Of a stretch of 7,334 bases of DNA, positions 1 to 5,604 are shown one piece after another. Under the pieces are notes generated by a model, which was not told where the DNA came from, did no database searches, and worked only from the letters and a program-made list of their open reading frames with translations. The position numbers and the translations under genes were made by a program. Origin of the DNA: an uncultured Gemmatimonadota bacterium. Lineage in GTDB: Bacteria > Gemmatimonadota > Gemmatimonadetes > Gemmatimonadales > GWC2-71-9. Within the stretch, counting starts at the first letter, position 1. Every line of letters begins with the position of its first letter. The stretch is taken from positions 1-7,334 of the forward strand of contig CAMPKP010000158.1 of NCBI GenBank assembly GCA_946887295.1. The letters run 5' to 3'.

Positions 1-2862
1 AACATCAGCAGCCCGGCGGACATGCGGTTCTTCCAGTCGTCGGGTCCGATCGACCTGGCTCCCGGCGGCTTCGGCACCATCGTGGTGGCGTACATCTTCG
101 CCGCGCCGGTCGCGTCGGGCGGCTGCCCGGGCGGCGGCTGCGACGTGAAGCCGGCGAACACCAACGCCGACCTCACGATTCTCGGCGATCCGGTGCGGAT
201 GGCCAACGGCGTGAACAAGCTCGACACGATGATGGGCTATCTGGACAACACCAACGGCAGAACGCTGCCCGAGCCCGACCCCGATCCGACCGTCGTGACC
301 CAGGACGAGTTCGTCACCGTCCCGGGCTCGCTGCTGCGCAAGGCGCAGACGGCGCAGTCGGTGTTCGACAACAAGTTCCTGCTTCCGTTCGCGCCGGAGC
401 GCCCGGAGTTCTTCCTGGTCCCCGGCAACAACCAGGTCACCATCCTCTGGGCCCGGTCTCCGACCGAGACCAACCCGGATCCGTTCTTCGCGGTCGCCGG
501 CCAGCCGATCATCGAGGGCTCGCCGAACCCGCTGTACGATCCGAACTTCCGCGGGTTCGACGTGGAGGGGTACCGGATCTATCGCGGCCGCACCGACAAC
601 CCGTCCGAGCTCCAGCTCCTGGTGCAGTACGACTACGGGCCGGACGAGACCGGCCGCGGGGTGTTCAACGACTTCCGCGGGCTGGTCAACCCGATCCCGG
701 GCTGCGCGCCGGAGCTGGGCGTCTTCACGCTCTGCGACGCGGCGCTCCAGGCGCCGCCCCTCCCGGGCACGCCGTTCACCGGGTCGGTGCCGGTGGATCT
801 GACCGGCACGATCACCCAGGTTACCCCGGGCAACCGGGTGCTCCTGGCCAGCGGTGAAGCCCAGCTCCTGCCGGGCGTGCTCGACACCGCGTTCAGCGAC
901 GTGAGCGCGGGACGGATCGCCCAGGGGGCGACGACCGTGCTGGGCAACACCGGGGTGCCGTTCATCTTCGTGGATCGCGGGGTCCGCAACAGCCTGCGGT
1001 ACTTCTACGCGGTGACGGCGTTCGACGTGAACTCGCTGGTCTCCGGGCCCTCCAGCCTCGAGTCCGCGCGGGTGACCAAGCCGGTCATCCCGGCCCCGTC
1101 GGCGAGCAACAACGTGATCGAGACCTCGGTCGCGCGGCACGTGGTAGGTCGCGATGTCGCCACCGACACGCTCTTCCCGATGCCCACGATCGACGGGGCG
1201 ACCGGCCGGTTCAGCGGCCCGATGCCGCCGTCGGACGGCGGGGTGGTGGAGTTCGTGGGCGAGTTCGCCGGCGCGGTCATTCAGCCCGACCAGGCCGGGG
1301 AGCTGTCCATGCGGCTCGACAGCATTCAGCCGGGCCAGTGGAGCACCACCGCGTGCTGCGCCGTCGGCAGCGCCGGGTTCCCGACCAACTTCTTCCTCAC
1401 GCTCAAGAATCCGACCGACAGCTTCAAGGTCACGGCGGCGCTCGCTTCGTCCTACAATTTCCCGGGCCCCGAGCTCATCGCCGACACCAGCAACTTCCAG
1501 GCGGTCGTGGTGAAGCCCGAAGTGGCCCAGCGGTTCGAGGGTCAACCTCCGTTCGCGATCTCGGCCTTCGGTGCCGTTCAGCTGCCGGCGCCGGGTGTGA
1601 ATGGCGGGTGGGGTCTGGGCTGCTTCGCGGGCGACATCGACGCGCTCCTGGGCAGCAGTGTGGCGCTCGGCCAGTGCCCCTACAACGGATCGCGCTGGTT
1701 CGAAGGGCCGTCCCCGGAGAAGAACGAGACCGCGGCCGACCCCAACGGGGGCAACTGCATCCCGAACGCCGGCGGCAGCACGGCTACGCTCGCCGCGACG
1801 GGAACCTGCGATCTGACGGCGTTCAACAATGCCGGCGCGCTCCCGGGCGTGGACGTGATCCAGCAGTCGCTGGAATACATCTCGTTCAACGGTGAGTTCC
1901 GGAACCAGCCCTGGTTCTTCGGAACGATCCACCGCGGAGCCGATTACAACGTGTACTGGGGGGCCGGCGGGGTGGTGGACTCGGTCATCGACGTCAGCCA
2001 CAACGTCGTCGTGCCGTTCTCGGCCACGATGGGCTCCTCCTGGGGCATCCTGAACGGAGCCAACCCCGGCATCGCCGGCGGATTCGACACCCGGCCGACC
2101 GTGCTCACCATGACGGACATCGGCTGCGTCGAGCCGATCAAGTCGCAGTTCTCTCCGGGCCAGGACCAGCGGATCCCGTGCGGCGGTGGCACGGCCGCGC
2201 TCGAGGCCACCGCAACGCTGGGCGACCTCGCGCTGTACAAGGACAACCCGGCGAGGGCGACGAGCGCCACGACCGCGCCGGTCTCGGGTACCGGGTTCCT
2301 CTTCTACATCGTCGGCGACCTGTTCGCCATGCAGATGGCGGCGCTGCCGGCCGAGGGCACGGTGTGGTCCATGCGCACCTACTCGGGCGCGATCACCGGC
2401 GGCAAGGGTCCGGGCAGTGGCGACACCGGCCAGCCCTACCGCTTCACGCCGGCCGTCTCGCCGTTCACCGCGGTGGGCGCGACCGTCAAGGTCCAGTTCA
2501 ACGTCGTGAACGCGGTCAACGCAGCGACCGCGAACGACCTGAGCCGCGTGCACACGGTGCCCGACCCGTACTACGTGCGAAGCGCGTACGAGGCGAGCAC
2601 CGAGCAGAAGGTCCTGAAGTTCGTGGGACTGCCCCAGAAGGCCATCATCCGGATCTACTCGGTGAGCGGCGTGCTGGTGCGGATGCTGGAGCACGACGGC
2701 AGCAGATACAGCTCCACCAGCCGTTCGCAGGGAAGTGAGTTCGACTGGGACCTCCGGAACCGCAACAACCAGGTGGTCGCCAGCGGGGTGTACTTCTATC
2801 ACGTCGAAGCCGGCGATGCCCGAAGGGTGGGCCGGTTCACAGTCGTCAACTTCGCGCAATAG
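1..2862 (+). CDS. Giant secreted/surface protein with C-terminal sorting-type (T9SS CTD/FlgD-Ig-like) domain, 5' partial
   Basis: The frame is open from base 1, so the real start lies outside the window and 953 residues are visible; the first ATG (22) is internal. Residues 12-35 (SSGPIDLAPG then a beta-strand) resemble repeats common in large FCB surface proteins. Residues 144-362 look like a fibronectin type III fold: VTILWARS, then EGYRIYRGRT, and after a long insertion FVDRG and YFYAVTAFD. Residues 761-849 form a beta-rich segment leading into VHTVPDPYYV. Residues 850-953 form the C-terminal domain, with IIRIYSVSGVLVR, FDWDLRNRNNQVVASGVYFY and the end GRFTVVNFAQ, as in T9SS type A sorting domains and FlgD-Ig-like domains. 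Twelve cysteines occur as six local pairs, fitting an oxidised, extracytoplasmic location. No enzyme motif was recognised. The PorV-like gene follows after 57 nt. Secretion by T9SS is inferred; the domain could instead be a plain structural Ig fold. Confidence 0.85.
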   Translation, partial: NISSPADMRFFQSSGPIDLAPGGFGTIVVAYIFAAPVASGGCPGGGCDVKPANTNADLTILGDPVRMANGVNKLDTMMGYLDNTNGRTLPEPDPDPTVVTQDEFVTVPGSLLRKAQTAQSVFDNKFLLPFAPERPEFFLVPGNNQVTILWARSPTETNPDPFFAVAGQPIIEGSPNPLYDPNFRGFDVEGYRIYRGRTDNPSELQLLVQYDYGPDETGRGVFNDFRGLVNPIPGCAPELGVFTLCDAALQAPPLPGTPFTGSVPVDLTGTITQVTPGNRVLLASGEAQLLPGVLDTAFSDVSAGRIAQGATTVLGNTGVPFIFVDRGVRNSLRYFYAVTAFDVNSLVSGPSSLESARVTKPVIPAPSASNNVIETSVARHVVGRDVATDTLFPMPTIDGATGRFSGPMPPSDGGVVEFVGEFAGAVIQPDQAGELSMRLDSIQPGQWSTTACCAVGSAGFPTNFFLTLKNPTDSFKVTAALASSYNFPGPELIADTSNFQAVVVKPEVAQRFEGQPPFAISAFGAVQLPAPGVNGGWGLGCFAGDIDALLGSSVALGQCPYNGSRWFEGPSPEKNETAADPNGGNCIPNAGGSTATLAATGTCDLTAFNNAGALPGVDVIQQSLEYISFNGEFRNQPWFFGTIHRGADYNVYWGAGGVVDSVIDVSHNVVVPFSATMGSSWGILNGANPGIAGGFDTRPTVLTMTDIGCVEPIKSQFSPGQDQRIPCGGGTAALEATATLGDLALYKDNPARATSATTAPVSGTGFLFYIVGDLFAMQMAALPAEGTVWSMRTYSGAITGGKGPGSGDTGQPYRFTPAVSPFTAVGATVKVQFNVVNAVNAATANDLSRVHTVPDPYYVRSAYEASTEQKVLKFVGLPQKAIIRIYSVSGVLVRMLEHDGSRYSSTSRSQGSEFDWDLRNRNNQVVASGVYFYHVEAGDARRVGRFTVVNFAQ

Positions 2863-2872
2863 GCTTACGACG

Positions 2873-2898
2873 GGGACGGGCGCCAGGGCGCCCGTCCC
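2873..2898 (+). promoter_or_regulatory. GC-rich intercistronic hairpin between surface protein and PorV-like gene
   Basis: GGGACGGGCGC (2873-2883) pairs perfectly with GCGCCCGTCCC (2888-2898) around the loop CAGG, giving an 11-bp stem. No T-run follows; the next bases are AACCTCC and then the Shine-Dalgarno, so it is not a canonical intrinsic terminator. It sits 10 nt after the upstream stop codon and 7 nt before the Shine-Dalgarno of the next gene. It may protect the upstream mRNA from 3' exonucleases or modulate read-through; the role is inferred. Confidence 0.6.
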
Positions 2899-2905
2899 AA
2901 CCTCC

Positions 2906-2910
2906 AGGAG
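2906..2910 (+). promoter_or_regulatory. Ribosome binding site of PorV-like gene
   Basis: AGGAG lies 9 nt before the ATG at 2920, a near-optimal Shine-Dalgarno. It supports this start, as does the signal peptide that begins there. Confidence 0.75.
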
Positions 2911-2919
2911 ATTCACATC

Positions 2920-4062
2920 ATGAGGAACCTCGCTGCACCTGGATGGCTGTTCGCGTTCGGCCTCCTCACCGCCTTGCCGGCGGGCGTGGCGGCGCAGAAC
3001 GACACCGGGCAGCCAGTCGGACAGGAAGACAATACCTCGTACGGCACCACATCGGCCGAGTTCCTGCTGCTCGGCGCCGGTGCCCGGGGTACGGCGCTCG
3101 GGGGCTCGTTCGCCGCCATCGCCACCGACATCAGCTCGCTCTACTACAACCCGGCGGGCGCCGCGCTGATCGAAAAGGCGGGGCTCACCCTCGGAACCTA
3201 CGACTACGTCGCCGAGACCCGGTATTCATGGGGCGGCGTGGCCTTCCCGTTCTCGGGCGGCAGCCGGACCATCGGCTTCCAGCTCGGCACGTTCGGGTTC
3301 CGCGACCAGCCGGTGTTCACCGAGGATCAGCCCGACGGGACCGGCGCGACCTACTCGGTGAACCAGACGTTCGTGGGCATCACCTTCGCCCAGAACTTCT
3401 CCGACCGGTTCTCCGCCGGCCTCACCGCGAAGTACGTGGACGACCGGCTCGGGACCGTGAGCGGCAGCGCGTTCGCCGTGGACTTCGGCACCAACTTCCA
3501 CGCGACGCTCAACAACCACCCGGTGAAGTTCTCCTTCGTCCTCGCCAACCTCGGCTCGAACCTCACGTACGAGGGCACCGGGCTGCAGGGCAACGTGGAC
3601 CGCGATCCGCTGCCGGGTGAGGATCCCGTCCCGACGCTGCCGCAGACGGCCAATCTGCTCACCAAGGACTTCCCGCTGCCCACCACGTTCCGCGTGGGCC
3701 TGGCGTACGACGTGATCGCCGGCGACAACAACCGGCTCACGGTCCTGGGCGACTTCAACCAGCCCAACAACAACACCCCGGGCTTCGCGTTCGGCAGTGA
3801 GTGGATGTCGAACCGGATCGGCGGGTCCAACTTCGGGTTCGCGCTCCGGGGCAGCTACAGCTACACCGGCGCCAACGACCTCGATCCGGTGAGCATCGAC
3901 ACCGGGCTCGACGACGAGGAGAAGCTCCACGGCCTCGCCTTCGGCGGCGGTCTGATGTACGGGACCGGCAACGGCGGGTTCAGCCTCGGCCTCGACTACG
4001 CGTACAAGTATCTCGGCATCCTCGGTCCGACCAACTTCTTCAGCTTCACGCTGGGGTGGTAG
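2920..4062 (+). CDS. PorV/PorQ-family outer-membrane beta-barrel protein
   Basis: This is a 380-residue protein. Residues 1-26 form a signal peptide (hydrophobic core WLFAFGLLTAL, then AGVAAQ with likely cleavage after AA). Mature residues 45-80 carry the family's N-terminal signature: SAEFLLLGAGARGTALGGSF, then ATDISSLYYNPAGAAL. This matches PorV/PorQ and FadL-like barrels, in which the NPAG segment follows the first strand. The rest is a series of amphipathic beta-strands separated by Gly/Asn/Asp-rich turns, with a long Pro-rich loop near 222-255. The last residues, FFSFTLGW, alternate hydrophobic positions and end in an aromatic residue, as in substrates of the BAM insertion machinery. There are no cysteines. 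In T9SS, PorV shuttles CTD-bearing cargo to the PorU sortase. The CTD-bearing protein just upstream makes a cargo-shuttle relation plausible but unproven. PorQ-like or generic transport barrels are alternatives. Confidence 0.85.
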   Translation: MRNLAAPGWLFAFGLLTALPAGVAAQNDTGQPVGQEDNTSYGTTSAEFLLLGAGARGTALGGSFAAIATDISSLYYNPAGAALIEKAGLTLGTYDYVAETRYSWGGVAFPFSGGSRTIGFQLGTFGFRDQPVFTEDQPDGTGATYSVNQTFVGITFAQNFSDRFSAGLTAKYVDDRLGTVSGSAFAVDFGTNFHATLNNHPVKFSFVLANLGSNLTYEGTGLQGNVDRDPLPGEDPVPTLPQTANLLTKDFPLPTTFRVGLAYDVIAGDNNRLTVLGDFNQPNNNTPGFAFGSEWMSNRIGGSNFGFALRGSYSYTGANDLDPVSIDTGLDDEEKLHGLAFGGGLMYGTGNGGFSLGLDYAYKYLGILGPTNFFSFTLGW

Positions 4063-4075
4063 CCGGATCAGTACC

Positions 4076-4098
4076 GGGCCGCGGCGACCCCGCGGCCC
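4076..4098 (+). promoter_or_regulatory. GC-rich intercistronic hairpin between PorV-like and GWxTD genes
   Basis: GGGCCGCGG (4076-4084) and CCGCGGCCC (4090-4098) form a perfect 9-bp all-GC stem around CGACC. No T-run follows, so it is unlikely to be an efficient intrinsic terminator. It starts 14 nt after the PorV-like stop codon, a position similar to that of the hairpin in the previous gap. It may be an mRNA stabiliser or a partial attenuator; this is inferred. Confidence 0.5.
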
Positions 4099-4123
4099 CC
4101 GCTCGATAGAGTAGCGCAGACCT

Positions 4124-5566
4124 ATGCTCGCAGTCCGACTGTTGACTCTGGCGATCCTGACGGCGATGGCGGGGCCCCGGCAGCTTCCGAGCCAGCCCGG
4201 CGCCGATCTCATCCTTCGCGCGGTACGCTCGTACCGCGCGGAGCAGGGCCGCACGGAGGTGAACGCGTTCGTGCAGGTGCCCTACATGCTCATGCAGCCC
4301 ACCTCGAGCGGACCCGAGGGGGCGTTGAGCTACCGGGTCGAGGTCAAGGTCACCGACTCGACCGGGCTCAAGCTGCTGGAGCAGTCCTGGCAGAACCACG
4401 CCGCGGCCACCCTTCGCCGGCCCGACGCGTTCGCCGTGGACATGGTGCGGTTCTCGCTCGCGCCCGGCCGCTACAAGCTGGACGTGGCGGTGGTGGACTC
4501 GGTGTCCGGTCGCCGGTCGGACACGGCGGTGGCCCTGGAAGGCTTCACGACCGCGCCCGCGGCGTCGGATCTGCTGCTTTCTCCTCAGATCCGGCCCACG
4601 GCGGCCGGCGATACCGTCCCGCGGCCCGCCGAGCTCAGGTGGGGACAGATGCTGGTCACGGCCACGGCCCGGCTGGATCTCACCCCGCTCCGGTCCACGG
4701 CCTTCTACCTTCTCGAGGCGTACTCGGCCAGGGAGGCGACCGGCACCCTCCGGATGCGGGTGGCCGATTCCGCGGGCAAGCAGATGATCAGCACCGCCGA
4801 GACCCCGGTGCAGGTGCCGGCGGGCGGAGGGGTCCTCAAGGGCCAGCTCGATCTCAGTGGCCTGCCGCCGGGCCAGTACGCGATGGTGGCGGCGCTGGAC
4901 CTGGGCGGAAAGACCGTCGAGCGCTCCGCCGGCTTCACCATGGCCGGGCTGGACGAGACGCTGGAGAAGGACGTCGTCCGGCGGGAAGCCGCGAAATCGA
5001 CCGACGAGGGATACTTCGAGGCGATGAACGATGAGGAGATCGCGGAGGCCAGGGAGCCGCTGTCCCTCATCGCCGAGAGCGGCGAGCTCGGCAAGTGGAG
5101 CAAGGACCTGAGCCTCCGCGCCAAGCGGCGGTTCATGACCGACTTCTGGAAGCGCCGTGATCCCACGCCCGGCACTCCGGTGAACGAGACCCGGCAGCTG
5201 TTCTACGATGCCGTGGCCTATGCCGACAAGACGTTCGGCGAGAGCGGGCGGTCGGCGCAGCCGGGATGGAAGACCGATCGCGGCCGGATCTACGTGAAGA
5301 ACGGGTCGCCCGACGAGCAGCTCGACCGGGTTCAGGCCGGCCGATCGGTGCCCTATCAGGTGTGGCGGTACCGGCGCGGTCGGGACCGCTACTACGTCTT
5401 CGCCGACCGGTCGAACGGCATCGGCGTCTATCAGCTGGTGCACTCGAACGACGTGCGCGAGAACGGCGTCCCCAACTGGCGCGAGGTGGTGCGCGAGGAA
5501 GCGGTCGCCGACATCGGACGGTTTCTGGGGATCGACTTCTTCGACGCAGGCGCCGGCTTCAGGTGA
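4124..5566 (+). CDS. GWxTD domain-containing exported protein
   Basis: This is a 480-residue protein. Residues 1-24 look like a signal peptide (MLAVRLLTLAILTAMAG). An in-frame TAG at 4112-4114 rules out a longer start; the Shine-Dalgarno is weak (AGAG at 4108-4111, 12 nt away). Residues 43-275 are beta-rich with two similar halves: LAPGRYKLDVAVVD (112-125) and LPPGQYAMVAALDL (247-260), which suggests two Ig-like sandwiches. Residues 276-340 are charged and probably helical. The C-terminal GWxTD domain covers about 335-470: FWKRRDPTPGTPVNE (341-355), GWKTDRGRIYVKNGSPDE (381-398) and the strand YQVWRY (411-416). The domain is named for its motif and has no established activity; it is typical of Gemmatimonadota, Acidobacteria and FCB lineages. 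There are no cysteines. Its place downstream of the barrel suggests a periplasmic or envelope partner of that protein, which is an inference. Confidence 0.88.
   Translation: MLAVRLLTLAILTAMAGPRQLPSQPGADLILRAVRSYRAEQGRTEVNAFVQVPYMLMQPTSSGPEGALSYRVEVKVTDSTGLKLLEQSWQNHAAATLRRPDAFAVDMVRFSLAPGRYKLDVAVVDSVSGRRSDTAVALEGFTTAPAASDLLLSPQIRPTAAGDTVPRPAELRWGQMLVTATARLDLTPLRSTAFYLLEAYSAREATGTLRMRVADSAGKQMISTAETPVQVPAGGGVLKGQLDLSGLPPGQYAMVAALDLGGKTVERSAGFTMAGLDETLEKDVVRREAAKSTDEGYFEAMNDEEIAEAREPLSLIAESGELGKWSKDLSLRAKRRFMTDFWKRRDPTPGTPVNETRQLFYDAVAYADKTFGESGRSAQPGWKTDRGRIYVKNGSPDEQLDRVQAGRSVPYQVWRYRRGRDRYYVFADRSNGIGVYQLVHSNDVRENGVPNWREVVREEAVADIGRFLGIDFFDAGAGFR
4217..4240 (+). repeat. Near-perfect inverted repeat inside the 5' part of the GWxTD gene
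   Basis: CGCGCGGTACG (4217-4227) and CGTACCGCGCG (4230-4240) are exact reverse complements separated by CT. In RNA this would form about a 10-bp stem with a 4-base loop. It lies at codons 32-39 (RAVRSYRA), just after the signal-peptide region. It could slow translation early in the gene, act as a protein-binding palindrome, or be a chance product of GC-rich Arg/Ala codons. Confidence 0.5.
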
Positions 5567-5592
5567 GCAGCCCCTTCAAATGCCCTTTGACC

Positions 5593-5597
5593 GAGGT
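5593..5597 (+). promoter_or_regulatory. Ribosome binding site that sets the lipoprotein start
   Basis: GAGGT lies 7 nt before the ATG at 5605. The reading frame is open much further upstream (an in-frame ATG exists at 5266), so this site and the lipoprotein signal peptide that follows are what decide the start. Confidence 0.7.
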
Positions 5598-5604
5598 GCG
5601 AGGT

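Noticed and set aside
22..24. ATG at 22 as the true start of the first gene
   Set aside because: The frame is open to base 1, no signal peptide or Shine-Dalgarno is present, and the protein begins in the middle of a beta-rich segment, so the gene continues outside the window.
4046..5443. Long minus-strand open frame (465 codons) opposite the GWxTD gene, and another at 3226-4254
   Set aside because: Their translations are low-complexity runs rich in Arg, Gly, Val, Glu and His with no recognisable domain. The + strand frames there carry signal peptides, family motifs and GC-rich wobble positions, so these are GC-driven shadows.
5576..5590. TCAAA/TTTGA inverted repeat in the third intergenic gap
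   Set aside because: The stem is only 5 bp and AT-rich, with a 5-base loop; it is too weak to claim as a terminator or regulatory hairpin.
5266..5604. Upstream in-frame extension of the lipoprotein frame, starting at ATG 5266
   Set aside because: It overlaps the conserved GWxTD domain coding region and gives an Arg-rich, low-complexity sequence. The ATG at 5605 has a Shine-Dalgarno and a clear lipobox.
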